This document shows, piece by piece, positions 45,721 to 55,860 of a stretch of DNA of 64,000 nucleotides. The notes beneath the pieces were generated by a model that saw only the letters and a list, made by a program, of their open reading frames with translations, searched no databases and was not told the DNA's origin. This stretch comes from Algoriphagus sp. NG3 (lineage in GTDB: Bacteria > Bacteroidota > Bacteroidia > Cytophagales > Cyclobacteriaceae). The position numbers and the translations under genes were made by a program. Each line of letters begins with the position of its first letter. Position 1 is the stretch's first letter. Location: positions 1,984,001-2,048,000 of the forward strand of contig NZ_CP139421.1 in assembly GCF_034119865.1 (NCBI RefSeq), written 5' to 3'.

Positions 45721-48074
45721 TTCCACGCCCCCCGATAATGTTCGCCTTCCTGCTGATTTTGTTGGTCTTCCTCACCGATTTCCGGGTCAGGGCTCAAACT
45801 TTTCATCCCTGGCTATCATCGGCCGCCGCTGATAGTGTACATAGACTGCTCCAGCAGAGTAAGCCCGACACAAACCGGGTAAACTGGCTGCTGCAACTGG
45901 GGGAAGATTTTGTAAATAAAAGCCAGTCTCATCTCATTCCAGGTGATCTGGATAGCGCCGACCGCTATTACGGGGAAGCCCTAGCCCTGAGCCAGTCACT
46001 GCACTTCAAGCAGGGGCAGATCCGCAGCGGGTACTTATCGGGCATACTCGCTTCCCATCAGGACAACTTTTCACAGGGCGTTTCGCTGGTTAAGCAAGCC
46101 CTGGCCCTGAGCCGTGACTTGGGCAGCCTGCCTCTGGAAGCAGAGGGGTGGTACTATCTGGGAGAAGCCTATGAACGTTCGCCGGAAGGCTTACCCGAAA
46201 GAATCCGCTGCTACAAACAAGCGAGGAAACGATATCGGCAACTTGGAAATCAGGAGAAAGAAGCGTATCTGCTCAAATGCATTGCCGATATGCACCTCCT
46301 ACAGGGGGAATACGTGCAGGGGTACAGTGAGCTGCTGGAGGCACTCTCCCTGTACCGCTCGATTGGCTACCGTAAGCTCCATTACACATATGACCTGCTG
46401 GGGGTTGCAAATCACTACCTAGGTAACTACCAGGAAGCGATCCGGTACGGCCTGGCCAGTGTCGAAAGTGCCCGGGCCACTAAAGATACGGCAGGCATCA
46501 GTCTCTTTTACCGGCGGATCGGGCTGCTGCACGAAGAACTCAACCAGTGGGAAGAGGGACTGCACTTTTTACGCAAGGCACTGGCCAATCGCCTGCAGGA
46601 AAAAGACCAAGTAGAGATCGTGCTCATCGCCCGGCTAATGGTCTCTAACATGCTGGCGCAGGGAAAAGCCAGGGAAGCCTTCGATTTTTTCACAAAAATT
46701 GTAAAAGAACATCCCCCTACCAACAAGGACTCAAATTTGGAGATGGCTATTGCCCTGGCCGAGTGTCACCTGGCGCTGAAGCAATACCCGCTGGCGGAAA
46801 AATACTACCTGCAAATGATGGACATTGAAAAAATGATTCGTGAAAACGATTGGCGTAAAATAGAAAACTATCGGCGGATTGGAAATTTCTACCTCATCAC
46901 CGGGCAATATGGCACCGCGCGCCATTACTTGGACGAGGCTCTCCGCCTCAATACCTTGAAAGGCTCAATGCAATATGCGGTGGACATTCATTTGCTGCTA
47001 TTCAGAGCAGACTCCATACAGGGTCACTACCAGGAGGCCATTGTCCACTACCAGCGTTATAAATCACTTAATGACTCAATCTTCAACGAAAAGCAAAGCA
47101 GACAAATCGCCAATCTGCAAATCCAATACAAAACCAGGGAAAAGGAGCAAAACATTGCCCTACTGACCCAACAGAACGAGATTCAGCAGGCACATCTGAA
47201 ACAAAAAGATTTTCAGCAGCAAGTAATTATCGGCGGAGCAGCCATGCTACTTCTGCTGCTGGGCGTCATTTACAACCGATACCGGTTAAAACAGCAAAGC
47301 AATAGCCTTTTAGAAAACCAGCAAAAGGAATTGCAGACTCAACATAGAGAACTACATACCCAGCAGGTCAGGCTACAGGACCAACAGTACCTGATTCAAG
47401 ATAAGAATCAGACATTAGAGCGATTAGTAGTAGAGAAAGAACGATTGCTCAAAGAGATCCACCACAGGGTGAAAAACAATTTGCAGATCGTGATGAGCCT
47501 ACTCAATTCCCAAGTAGCTTCCCTGCAAGATAAAGCTGCGCTATCTGCCATACAGGATAGCCAAAATAGAGTGCAGGCTATGGCCCTGATTCATCAGAAA
47601 CTGTATCAGACAGAAGGTGTGGCACGTATTCCGATGAAAGCCTACATTGAAGAATTAGTGGCCTACCTTCGAGATTCCTACGCTCTCTCGCGGAAGGTTA
47701 AATTCAAACTGTTCATCGGACAAATAGAACTGGATGTGAATATGGCCGTTCCTTTAGGGTTAATTATCAATGAAGCGATTACTAATGTATTCAAGTATGC
47801 TTTCCCTGGAGAAAACTCAGGATCTGTACTTATAAGTCTGACACAAAAATCCAATTCAAGCTATGAATTAACAATTGAAGATGACGGTATAGGTTTTCCC
47901 GAAGCGTTTGATCCTTACCAAAGCCGTTCTTTGGGTATGACGCTGATTCAAGGTTTTAGCGCACAACTAGTCGGAGAATTAGCTATAGAGAGTAATCAGG
48001 GGATAAAAATATCCCTGATATTTAAAGAGGAAAAAATAAGCCAAAATCATAATTTAGCAGGTTATGCCAATTAA
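45717..48074 (+). CDS. TPR-containing sensor histidine kinase 2 (HisKA_2 type)
   Basis: A 785-residue kinase with a signal peptide ([18 protein letters not shown]), TPR repeats from about 40 to 460, a transmembrane segment near [19 protein letters not shown], a coiled coil and a HisKA_2 core. The phosphoacceptor is His583 in [12 protein letters not shown]; the ATPase motifs [22 protein letters not shown] and [10 protein letters not shown] are intact. The kinase end is very similar to kinase 1, while the sensor half is divergent and its DNA visibly more GC-rich. It overlaps the regulator gene by 11 nt, so the two are translationally coupled partners. Confidence 0.91.
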   Translation: MIPRPPIMFAFLLILLVFLTDFRVRAQTFHPWLSSAAADSVHRLLQQSKPDTNRVNWLLQLGEDFVNKSQSHLIPGDLDSADRYYGEALALSQSLHFKQGQIRSGYLSGILASHQDNFSQGVSLVKQALALSRDLGSLPLEAEGWYYLGEAYERSPEGLPERIRCYKQARKRYRQLGNQEKEAYLLKCIADMHLLQGEYVQGYSELLEALSLYRSIGYRKLHYTYDLLGVANHYLGNYQEAIRYGLASVESARATKDTAGISLFYRRIGLLHEELNQWEEGLHFLRKALANRLQEKDQVEIVLIARLMVSNMLAQGKAREAFDFFTKIVKEHPPTNKDSNLEMAIALAECHLALKQYPLAEKYYLQMMDIEKMIRENDWRKIENYRRIGNFYLITGQYGTARHYLDEALRLNTLKGSMQYAVDIHLLLFRADSIQGHYQEAIVHYQRYKSLNDSIFNEKQSRQIANLQIQYKTREKEQNIALLTQQNEIQQAHLKQKDFQQQVIIGGAAMLLLLLGVIYNRYRLKQQSNSLLENQQKELQTQHRELHTQQVRLQDQQYLIQDKNQTLERLVVEKERLLKEIHHRVKNNLQIVMSLLNSQVASLQDKAALSAIQDSQNRVQAMALIHQKLYQTEGVARIPMKAYIEELVAYLRDSYALSRKVKFKLFIGQIELDVNMAVPLGLIINEAITNVFKYAFPGENSGSVLISLTQKSNSSYELTIEDDGIGFPEAFDPYQSRSLGMTLIQGFSAQLVGELAIESNQGIKISLIFKEEKISQNHNLAGYAN

Positions 48075-50052
48075 TACCACCAACCAGATAATGCCCTCCC
48101 AAAAAACCATCTTGATCGTGGAAGATGAATTCGCTGTTGCCAATGATCTACGGCAGATTCTCGAAAAAGCCGGCTATCGGGTAAGTGGCATTGCCTTTAC
48201 GGTAGCTAAGGCCATTGAAATCAAAAATCAGCAGAAGCCAGATTTGGTGTTACTAGATATTCTCCTTAAAGGAGAACAAACAGGCATTGACCTTGCCAGG
48301 ATATTGGGAGAAGAGAATATTCCGTTTATCTATGTGTCGGCAAATACTAATTCAAGTATTCTTGAAGAGGTGAAAACCACCCAACCGTATGGATTTATTG
48401 TAAAGCCTTTCCGTGAAAAAGACGTACTGATAGCCCTGGAAATTGCCCATTATCGCCATGCTCATCGAATTGAAGTACGTGTAAGGAAAGAGCAAGCGCT
48501 GCAGATTGCCTTAACTGATGCATTCTCTGGAAATGAACCTTGGGAGGATCGCCTGCTGAAAGTAACCAGTCTTTTCCAAAAGCATATTCCATTTGATTAT
48601 TTCATTATAGGTTTTGAAAAAAACCACTTAGTTGATGCCTACCGTTCTTGTAGTTTCTTTCGTATAGGAAAAGAAGAGTACCAGACTATCTGGATAGAAA
48701 ACTTCCTTCAGATGACTGGACTTACCTTAAAAAAGTATCAGGAAATCCAGGAACAGATACCTGAAATGACAGAAGCTATCTATAATGGGGCAGCATTTGA
48801 AGAACTCTGTCGGAGAAACCCAATCAAACAATTGATCTCCAAGACTTTTAATATGGAGTCTAACTTGATCATCCCCCTTAAAACAGCAACAAACGGTACT
48901 TTCTTCCTCTCCTTTTTCAGCCGCCAGCCTTCTACCTACCTGAAAGAACACCTCTATATTCTGGAACGTTTAAGACCTTCTCTGGCCTTGACAGTAGACC
49001 GCCTGATGGCCTTTGACCAAATTAAGAAACTCAGTGAGCAATTAGATCAGGAAAACAAATATCTGCTGGAAGAAGTGAAAACAGGAGCCAATTTTGAAGA
49101 AATGATCGGAGAAAGCTCTGCATTGGTGAATGTGTTTAAAAGTATCAGTCAAGTAGCCCCTACAGATTATACAGTGCTGATTCTGGGAGAAACCGGTACA
49201 GGTAAGGAACTTATTGCCAGAGCTGTGCATAACCGCTCTTTCCGCAAAGGCAAAGCGTTGATTAAAGTAAATTGTGCAGCCTTACCCCCCCAGCTTATTG
49301 AAAGCGAATTATTCGGTCATGAGAAAGGCAGCTTTACCGGTGCCACTGAAAAACGTATTGGAAAGTTTGAACTGGCCCATGGAGGCACCATCTTTTTGGA
49401 TGAAATTGGTGAATTACCTATTGAACTTCAGCCTAAATTGCTCAGAGTATTACAGGAAAGAGAAATTGAGCGAGTTGGAGGTAAAGGCCCGATTCCTGTG
49501 GATGTACGGATTATTGCTGCTACTAATCGAAACCTGCAAGATGAGATTGCTGCAGGTCGGTTCCGGTCTGATTTGTACTATCGTTTGAATGTATTCCCAG
49601 TCAAACTACCTCCTTTAAGGGAACGTAATGAAGACCTGATGCCACTAGCCATGCATTTCATGAAAAAGATCTCAAAGAAACTAGGGAAAAGTTTAACCGG
49701 GATTTCTGAATCTTCTAAACTCCAGATGCTTAGCTATCACTGGCCGGGAAACATACGCGAGCTGGAACACTTACTTGAGCGCGCGGCAATTATGGCTACC
49801 TCCCCAATAATTTCATTGGTAGAACCATTACTATCCGAGCCTTCGTCTGACCATGAATTGACTACAAGTGAGAACTCTTCTATGCCAATTGTAAAACCCC
49901 AAATTAAGGCTGAAAAAGATAATATTTTAAAGGCTTTAAACATAGCCAATTTCCGAATCCGCGGAAAAGGCGGAGCAGCTGAATTGCTGGATATAAAGCC
50001 AACTACCTTAGAGGCAAAGATGGCAAGGCTGGGCATTTACCGTAACCGCTAG
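48064..50052 (+). CDS. Receiver-AAA-Fis response regulator (sigma-54 activator)
   Basis: A 662-residue NtrC-type regulator with an extra middle domain. The receiver (about 14-130) has Glu20 and Asp21 as acidic residues, phosphoacceptor Asp65 ([10 protein letters not shown]), Ser92 and Lys114 (FIVKPF). Residues about 145-315 look like a GAF-like domain. The AAA+ core has GETGTGKE (375-382), the loop GSFTGA (422-427, Ser where most have Ala) and Walker [13 protein letters not shown] Fis HTH with [15 protein letters not shown] ends it. It is the partner of kinase 2. Start codons at residue 1 or 10 are both possible; the first fits the overlap with the kinase. Confidence 0.92.
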   Translation: MPINTTNQIMPSQKTILIVEDEFAVANDLRQILEKAGYRVSGIAFTVAKAIEIKNQQKPDLVLLDILLKGEQTGIDLARILGEENIPFIYVSANTNSSILEEVKTTQPYGFIVKPFREKDVLIALEIAHYRHAHRIEVRVRKEQALQIALTDAFSGNEPWEDRLLKVTSLFQKHIPFDYFIIGFEKNHLVDAYRSCSFFRIGKEEYQTIWIENFLQMTGLTLKKYQEIQEQIPEMTEAIYNGAAFEELCRRNPIKQLISKTFNMESNLIIPLKTATNGTFFLSFFSRQPSTYLKEHLYILERLRPSLALTVDRLMAFDQIKKLSEQLDQENKYLLEEVKTGANFEEMIGESSALVNVFKSISQVAPTDYTVLILGETGTGKELIARAVHNRSFRKGKALIKVNCAALPPQLIESELFGHEKGSFTGATEKRIGKFELAHGGTIFLDEIGELPIELQPKLLRVLQEREIERVGGKGPIPVDVRIIAATNRNLQDEIAAGRFRSDLYYRLNVFPVKLPPLRERNEDLMPLAMHFMKKISKKLGKSLTGISESSKLQMLSYHWPGNIRELEHLLERAAIMATSPIISLVEPLLSEPSSDHELTTSENSSMPIVKPQIKAEKDNILKALNIANFRIRGKGGAAELLDIKPTTLEAKMARLGIYRNR

Positions 50053-50335
50053 CCTACTTTCCAGAGCTAGATCCATAGTTCGGGATTCTACCTAGTTTAG
50101 ACATCAATTTTTGAGCTACAGGCCTTTAGCTATAATTTGATGTTCATCATAGACAGCTGCTTTCATAGTATAGCAATTTTATTTTTTTAGCATTGAAGAG
50201 TCAAAACGTGTCATAAAACCGAGAATAGCTCGAATGATCTGGTACAATCATTAATCCAAATTTGAAAATCTAAAGGCCACCCCCCAGTATAGTTAAGAGG
50301 CCCCACCAGTTAGAAATAAATAACCAACTAGTCGC

Positions 50336-52456
50336 CTAAGATTTCAGACTGACTTGCTTCTCAATACCCAACCGCTTCATTTTTGCAAAGAGTGTTTTAT
50401 CCTTCATCTCCAAAATTGCAGCGGCGCCATTAGGCCCGCTTATCCGCCAATTCGTATGCTCGAGCACTTCAATGATGTACTCCCTTTGTTTCTCCTCAAA
50501 TGGCTGAAAATCATTCCTGAAAGCTGAAATCTCATTTTTAGGGATCCAGCTACCTGGTCCCAAAGTGGCCCCATTCTCTACTATTACCGCCCGTTCGATC
50601 AGATTTTCCAGCTCCCTGATATTGCCAGGAAAATTATAATTCATTAAACATTCAATTGTTTTCGTAGCCACACGCTTAAAGGATTTCCCCGCTTTGGCGG
50701 AATATTTCTCCAAAAAATATTGGGCCAACAAGGGTATGTCGTCTTTACGGGAGCGTAAGGGGATATTGTAAATTGGGAACACGTTTAAACGGTAGTAAAG
50801 ATCTTCCCTGAAAATTCCCTCCCGCATCATTTCTTTTAAGTCCCGGTTGGTTGCGGCAATAATCCGCACATCAACCTTGATTGTTTTGGTGCCTCCCAGT
50901 TCATCAAACTCTCCTTCTTGCAAGACCCTCAGCAGCTTTGGCTGGAGTTCAAGGGGCAGCTCCCCTATTTCATCAAGGAATATTGTCCCTCCATCCGCAA
51001 GTGAAAACTTGCCCATTTTATTGGCCACAGCACCTGTAAACGCACCCTTTTTATGCCCAAATAATTCGCTTTCCATGAGTTCTTTGGGTAAAGTAGCACA
51101 GTTGATTTTAATCAGGGGACGGTTTTTCCTTCTACTATTGTTATGTATGGCACTTGCCAGTAATTCCTTACCAGTCCCGGATTCACCTGTAATCAGTACC
51201 GTGGTATCAGTAGTGGCCACCTGATCTACCTGTGTCAGTACTTTTTTATACGAATCACTACTGTATAAAATGTTATTATAGTTAAAATTCTTACTGATCT
51301 CCTCCTGCAAATATTCATTCTCATTTTCAAGACGCTCCTTTAGCGACTTGATTTCTTCCAGTGCTTCATATAATTGCAAATCGTGTTTCTTCCTTGCCGT
51401 AATATCCCTTACAACAGCACAGCCTAAATCTTCACCATAATATTTTAAATGGCTTGCTGTAATATCCGCTGGGAACTTCGTCCCATTTTTCCTGGTAATT
51501 ATCCACTCCAACCGGTGAGAGCCCTTTTCTCTAAGTTCCTTAAAATGCCCCTCCCAAAACCCCTTTGTTGTAAGAGAGGGATCTATCTGAAACATATTAA
51601 GACTATCCAGCTCCTGTTTGGCATATCCCAATTTTTCAATTAATGATTCGCTGTAATGTAACAAGTCCGCCTTATCGTTATAGACGTAAATCAGATCCTG
51701 CGCATTGTCGATGATAGTTTTGTAGAGTGCCAAATCATTTTCTTTTTGCATAATATCAGTGACATCCTGATAAACTCCTGAGATTTTAAAAACTTCATCC
51801 CTTTTCTGCAAAGGTTTTGCAATAGCTCTGATATACCTAGGCGGAGAATCCTTGGTTTCAAATACTTCATCAAAAGCGATGGCATTCTCAATTAACTGCC
51901 CAAATAGTGAATCAAGTCTACTACTATTTTTAAATTTATAAATAATCTTAGACGGGATTAAATCGTCTGAATCTTCAGTATTGAAAATTTCTAAAGCGCA
52001 GGTAGTAGCCAACAGTGATCCATCCTGCAAGCTTAGCTCCCACCCCCCTACACTTCCTATCACTCTCGTATGATCAATCAGGTTTTTATAAAAGTTAGAT
52101 TCAGTAATTTCATGGCCAATCCCACATATAAATTCTGTTCCGTTATATGAAAAATGTTGGGCAAACACGCTCACGTTATAATACCTACCTCCTTTTGTTT
52201 TGTGAATTGCCGGAAAAGTTATGACTCCCTTCTCAGAAACTTCCTGCCAATGGCTTCTCCAATTGTCCGGAGTCACTGTAACGTTAATATCTGATATGGA
52301 CAGCTGTAAAGCTTCTTTTTTACTATAACCTAATATAGTACAAAACATTTCGTTAGCATAAACAACATTTCCATTATAATCTAACCAGATAACTTCATAT
52401 GGGAATTTATCTAAAACTAATCCTTTAACACTTAATTCATTACTACACATTTCCAT
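50336..52456 (-). CDS. PAS-sensing sigma-54-dependent activator, copy 2
   Basis: A 706-residue activator, same architecture as the one at 38465-40597: three PAS-type domains, coiled coil, AAA+ with GESGTGKE, GAFTGA and [11 protein letters not shown], and a Fis HTH. The C-terminal two thirds are nearly identical to copy 1, while residues 1-230 share only the domain pattern, with VIWLDYNGNVVYANEMF against VIWLNSSGKLVYANEKF. The same output domain is therefore served by two sensors. With identical HTH sequences both should bind the same enhancer sites. Start may be Met1 or Met3. Confidence 0.92.
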   Translation of the reverse strand: MEMCSNELSVKGLVLDKFPYEVIWLDYNGNVVYANEMFCTILGYSKKEALQLSISDINVTVTPDNWRSHWQEVSEKGVITFPAIHKTKGGRYYNVSVFAQHFSYNGTEFICGIGHEITESNFYKNLIDHTRVIGSVGGWELSLQDGSLLATTCALEIFNTEDSDDLIPSKIIYKFKNSSRLDSLFGQLIENAIAFDEVFETKDSPPRYIRAIAKPLQKRDEVFKISGVYQDVTDIMQKENDLALYKTIIDNAQDLIYVYNDKADLLHYSESLIEKLGYAKQELDSLNMFQIDPSLTTKGFWEGHFKELREKGSHRLEWIITRKNGTKFPADITASHLKYYGEDLGCAVVRDITARKKHDLQLYEALEEIKSLKERLENENEYLQEEISKNFNYNNILYSSDSYKKVLTQVDQVATTDTTVLITGESGTGKELLASAIHNNSRRKNRPLIKINCATLPKELMESELFGHKKGAFTGAVANKMGKFSLADGGTIFLDEIGELPLELQPKLLRVLQEGEFDELGGTKTIKVDVRIIAATNRDLKEMMREGIFREDLYYRLNVFPIYNIPLRSRKDDIPLLAQYFLEKYSAKAGKSFKRVATKTIECLMNYNFPGNIRELENLIERAVIVENGATLGPGSWIPKNEISAFRNDFQPFEEKQREYIIEVLEHTNWRISGPNGAAAILEMKDKTLFAKMKRLGIEKQVSLKS
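50341..51840 (-). repeat. Near-identical block shared with 38491-39990
   Basis: Second member of the direct repeat described at 38491. The offset is constant at 11,850 over the whole block. Confidence 0.85.
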
Positions 52457-52773
52457 TACAATAAACTAATAGGTTTAATATATTAATAGTTGGGTTGGGT
52501 TCAGCAAGTCAAAATAAATATCAAATCTCCAATTAAAGTTACATTAAAATCGTCCATTTAAATATAGAATATTACACTTAACCTATACTGAAATAAATTC
52601 AATTCCAATAAATAGAATGAAACTAGAGAATCAAACCAATGAACTATAGATCAGGACGTTAAACACGTTACATCGTATTGTATAAGAAGAGATAACACTA
52701 ATGACAGTTATGGGGGCTTCTATTTATTTACTTGAGCAAAATTAGATCAAATTCAGCAAAAAAAAGACGACAA

Positions 52774-52999
52774 ATGACGATAAAAAAACAGTAGAAAACC
52801 CTCATTTTATAAGTTACTTTTTACACCCATTCCAAATTGGATTTTTGAATGGCATGAGCCCAATGTTTCTACCAACCCAATCTCAATTCCTAATAGCTCT
52901 TTCGCAGAACTAGATGAGGTTCACATTTTTGATGAAGAGATAGTTGTAGTAAGACCTATAGTTTTTAATAATTTAGACGAACTATATTTAAAAGATTAA
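52774..52999 (+). pseudogene. Short gene broken by one base in an A7 run
   Basis: From 52784 a frame without Met encodes NSRKPSFYKLLFTPIPNWIF, then EWHEPNV, then FAELDEVHIFDEEIVVVRPI and NNLDELYLKD, stopping at 52997-52999. An ATG at 52774 (MTIK) would join it if the A7 run at 52782-52788 had one A less. The amino-acid pattern looks like a real protein C terminus of about 75 residues. I do not recognise the family. It may be a decayed gene or use slippage at the A run. Confidence 0.4.
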
Positions 53000-53035
53000 A
53001 CAGTTTTTAAACTGATCATACTTGTTCTTCCATAG

Positions 53036-53136
53036 TCAGATGCCCGGCTGTAGTCTGAGAGCGAATCTCGCTTGATGGATAATCATCTCTCTGCGCATCA
53101 CTTTCGACATGCCTGCGGAGAGACTGGTTCGATTGT
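53036..53136 (-). promoter_or_regulatory. Orphan leader element copy E
   Basis: Core at 53063-53089 (plus strand GAATCTCGC, six variable bases, TATAATCATCCC with small changes). In transcription direction it reads MRREMIIHQARFALRLQPGI then TGA. Unlike the other copies, no minus-strand gene starts behind it: the next one is the activator at 52456, nearly 600 nt away. The gene once served may have been lost. Confidence 0.5.
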
Positions 53137-53153
53137 ATTTGATTCTAGAAGAT

Positions 53154-53735
53154 CTACTTCTTCAATGCTTGTTTGCGAATTCTACTGAGGGTATCCTTTG
53201 TAATTCCAAGATAAGAAGCAATGACATGTTGAGGAAACCGCTGAATGAAATACGGATGGCGTTCAACGAAGTCTGCATAGCGTTTTTCAGCGGTAAGGCT
53301 GATCGAAGAGGTGATTCTTTTCTGTGCACTAATACTGTTTCGTTCATCAAGCTTCAATAGAAACTCGGTAAAAGCAGGACATTTATTGCATAATTTGACT
53401 GTGTTTTCTCTTGAAATAAGGAGAAGTTCACAATCTTCCCATGCGTCTATACTGTACATACTTGGCAAGGACATAACAAAGCTTTCTCGATCTCCTGCCC
53501 ACCAATTCTCTATATATAGATCAACCACACGTTCTACGCCTTTCTCATCTACATAAAATTTTCGCATAGCACCCTTTACAATAAAAGCCATTTGTTTAAA
53601 CACATCCCCCTGCATAAACAAATTCTGCTTTCTTTTTACCTTCTTATATTCAAAATGACTAAAAATATCTTGAAATTCTGCATCTGAAATTAAAGAAGAA
53701 GAATATCTATTTAAATAATTGTGCAGCGCTCTCAT
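53154..53735 (-). CDS. Crp/Fnr-family transcriptional regulator
   Basis: A 193-residue short Crp/Fnr protein of the Bacteroidota type. The cNMP-binding-like beta barrel is at about 15-120 (NLFMQGDVFKQMAFIVKGAMRKFYVDEKG), the long helix follows, and a C-terminal HTH reads FPQHVIASYLGITKDTLSRIRK. No Fe-S-type Cys cluster is present, so it senses a small ligand or something unknown. It diverges from a second such gene at 54371. Orphan leader element E lies at its 3' side. Confidence 0.88.
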   Translation of the reverse strand: MRALHNYLNRYSSSLISDAEFQDIFSHFEYKKVKRKQNLFMQGDVFKQMAFIVKGAMRKFYVDEKGVERVVDLYIENWWAGDRESFVMSLPSMYSIDAWEDCELLLISRENTVKLCNKCPAFTEFLLKLDERNSISAQKRITSSISLTAEKRYADFVERHPYFIQRFPQHVIASYLGITKDTLSRIRKQALKK

Positions 53736-54370
53736 GAAAACAAATTACAATAATTAACCCCAAACATAGTTATCATATCGGTAATCCCTATTCCAAACAA
53801 ACTTATAACCATAACATTCATTAACCTGATCATTTAAATATCTTTTCAATAGTATCCCTGGGATATCATGAAGCTCAACTAGCAACTAGGTCAACATTCT
53901 CCTAAGATAACGGGATGCCTTAAGGAATTACGTATAGACACTTATCCTGTTTCCCCAATCAACCAAGTTACTACTATTATGGACATGGTTAGAAGGGTGA
54001 GCTTAATTGATCTTGATATTTCATTGTTTTTGCTTGGGTGAATAGTGCCCAATGACTTCTTCAGGCTTGCTCAATGAAATTCATCAAAATCAGTTGTTTG
54101 CCTCATTCTTTTTATTTACCACTATTTCTTAGTTGCCCTCAGTTCTCTTCCAACTAGAATAAGTGCAACCAACAACAAAGAAAAAAAGTTTTTTAACCAT
54201 TCCTATAATTGATTTCTTGGCCGATCGCATGCGGAAAGTATTTGCTCTCGCCACAATGATTAACGGAAAAGCGGCATAACTTACTGTTTCTTATTCACAG
54301 CAAGAATTCCGATGTATTTTTCTGATTATTTTTCTATCCATCCTATCTTTATGAAAAAGCAATTTTGGGG
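53736..54370. other. Divergent region between two crp/fnr genes
   Basis: About 635 bp with no gene that I can support. It should contain promoters for both regulators. Confidence 0.5.
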
Positions 54371-54934
54371 ATGATACAGGAACTCAGAAGACATATAGAG
54401 GAGATTATCGCCTTGACAGATGATGAATTTTCGGCCATTTCCTCCTATTTTATTCTTCGCAAGTTCGAAAAAGGAGATTTTCTAATCCGTCAAGGAACTA
54501 AAGTACCCGAAACCTTTTTTGTAGTTTCAGGACTTTTAAAGCTGACAAGCTTAGATGAATCAGGCAAAGAACACATTCTTTCCTTTGCGATGGAAGATTG
54601 GTGGGAGACCGACTACTTGGCGTTTACCACAAATACCAATGCCCAAATGTCTCTACAATGTCTGGAAGATTCTGACATACTTTGCATCAGTCTGATCGAT
54701 TACCAAAACTTGTGTTTGGCCTATCCCAAAATGGAGCATTTTTTTCTTCAAAAGGCTACCTCAGGACACATCGCTTCCCAACAGCGTATCCTGTCTCTGC
54801 TAAGCTCAGACGCAAAGCAACGATATGAGCGATTACTCAAGCGCTATCCTTCCCTAGTTCAACGAGTCCCCAAATCCCTGTTGGCATCTTATCTCGGCGT
54901 TTCCCGCGAAACGCTCAGTAGACTTACCAATTAA
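54371..54934 (+). CDS. Crp/Fnr-family transcriptional regulator, second
   Basis: A 187-residue regulator from the ATG at 54371; a TTG two codons earlier could also start it. The sensor barrel shows KGDFLIRQGTKVPETFFVVSGLLKL and SFAMEDWWETDYLAF, and the HTH reads VPKSLLASYLGVSRETLSRL. The protein is a paralogue of the 53154 gene, not a copy. The gene for RidA follows after 100 nt with an Fnr-like palindrome in the gap, so auto-linked control of ridA is possible. Confidence 0.88.
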   Translation: MIQELRRHIEEIIALTDDEFSAISSYFILRKFEKGDFLIRQGTKVPETFFVVSGLLKLTSLDESGKEHILSFAMEDWWETDYLAFTTNTNAQMSLQCLEDSDILCISLIDYQNLCLAYPKMEHFFLQKATSGHIASQQRILSLLSSDAKQRYERLLKRYPSLVQRVPKSLLASYLGVSRETLSRLTN

Positions 54935-54959
54935 AGGTTTTTAATCCCGAATTAAGAAA

Positions 54960-54980
54960 GTGACCTATGTCACGGGTGAC
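54960..54980. promoter_or_regulatory. Fnr/Crp-type palindrome upstream of ridA
   Basis: GTGAC, four bases, GTCAC (54960-54973), the 5-4-5 geometry of Fnr sites. A second arm GTGAC at 54976-54980 pairs again with the middle GTCAC. It lies about 55-75 nt before the ridA start and just after a crp/fnr gene. Confidence 0.5.
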
Positions 54981-55033
54981 CGTGTTACAGCCGTTTTAAA
55001 TTTGCTGAACAATACAAAACTTAAACTACTGAG

Positions 55034-55423
55034 ATGGAAAAGAAAGTAATCAATCCCTGGAAGTGGCAGGATACACGGAGCTATGCCCAAGCAGTCGAAG
55101 TGAAAAATGCGGAAGGAACACTTTATGTTTCCGGCCAAACTGCTATTGATGATGATGGTATATCCAGCACTGCGGATATGAAAACGCAGTTGGAACTAGC
55201 TATCAAAAATCTTGAACGGGTGGTCAATGAGGCAGGCTACGAATGTAAGAATATCGTTAGACTGAACATCTACACCACATCCACAGAAGAATTGTGGCCT
55301 CATTTTAATGTTTTACAGGATTGGGTTGCTAAACACGGAATGAAACAGGCTCTGACATTGCTGGAGGTGGTCAGCCTGTTTGAAACACTAAGTGTGGAAC
55401 TTGAGGCAACTGTTGTAAAATAA
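55034..55423 (+). CDS. RidA-family enamine/imine deaminase
   Basis: A 129-residue RidA/YjgF/UK114 protein. It has the segment SYAQAVEVKNAEGTLYVSGQ, the conserved Arg in NIVRLNIYTTSTEELW and a C-terminal glutamate-rich strand LSVELEATVV. RidA hydrolyses reactive enamines released by PLP enzymes, a damage-control role in keeping with the many stress genes nearby. It is a more remote subfamily than archetypal RidA (longer first loop). Confidence 0.87.
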   Translation: MEKKVINPWKWQDTRSYAQAVEVKNAEGTLYVSGQTAIDDDGISSTADMKTQLELAIKNLERVVNEAGYECKNIVRLNIYTTSTEELWPHFNVLQDWVAKHGMKQALTLLEVVSLFETLSVELEATVVK

Positions 55424-55647
55424 CACTAGTTATTTTGCTGTAAATCGTCAGAGTTTCCCAGGAGATTCTGACGGTTTCCTGCTCTCACTTACTAATGCAA
55501 TGGTAAAAGGCCATTATCATTACCTATAAAGGAAAAAAATCAAGGAAATAATCCCAACAGATAGATGACCGATTTAACAAGGCATATGCAGAAGTAAGTA
55601 AAACTCACTGATCCCCAAACCAAACGGATCAATGAACTCATACAAGT

Positions 55648-55860
55648 TTAGAAGGTCAAAAAAAATCCCTACCAATGGAAGGCAGTATCTGCCAACCCGA
55701 CTATTTTGTATCGAAAGGATGTCTCCGCATGTACTTTATGAAAGTTAACGGTGCTGAGCAAATCACCCAGTTTGCTATTGAAGGCTGGTGGATTTCTGAT
55801 TGCATGAGTTTCATTACCCAAAAAGCTTTATCCTTTTACATTCAGGATATTGAAGTAAGC
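55648..55860 (+). pseudogene. Decayed crp/fnr fragment
   Basis: A frame without proper start encodes LEGQKKSLPMEGSICQPDYF, then VSKGCLRMYFMKVNGAEQITQF and AIEGWWISDCMSF, which aligns with the sensor barrel of short Crp/Fnr regulators (REGDICxxxYFVxKGCLRMYY). It then runs into the 3' end of the S41 peptidase gene on the opposite strand. The HTH is missing and upstream stops interrupt it. Confidence 0.7.

Noticed and set aside
54351-54374. A seven-codon frame (MKKQFWG) whose TGA overlaps the crp/fnr ATG
   Set aside because: Too short to separate from chance, and no second example of it is seen in the window.
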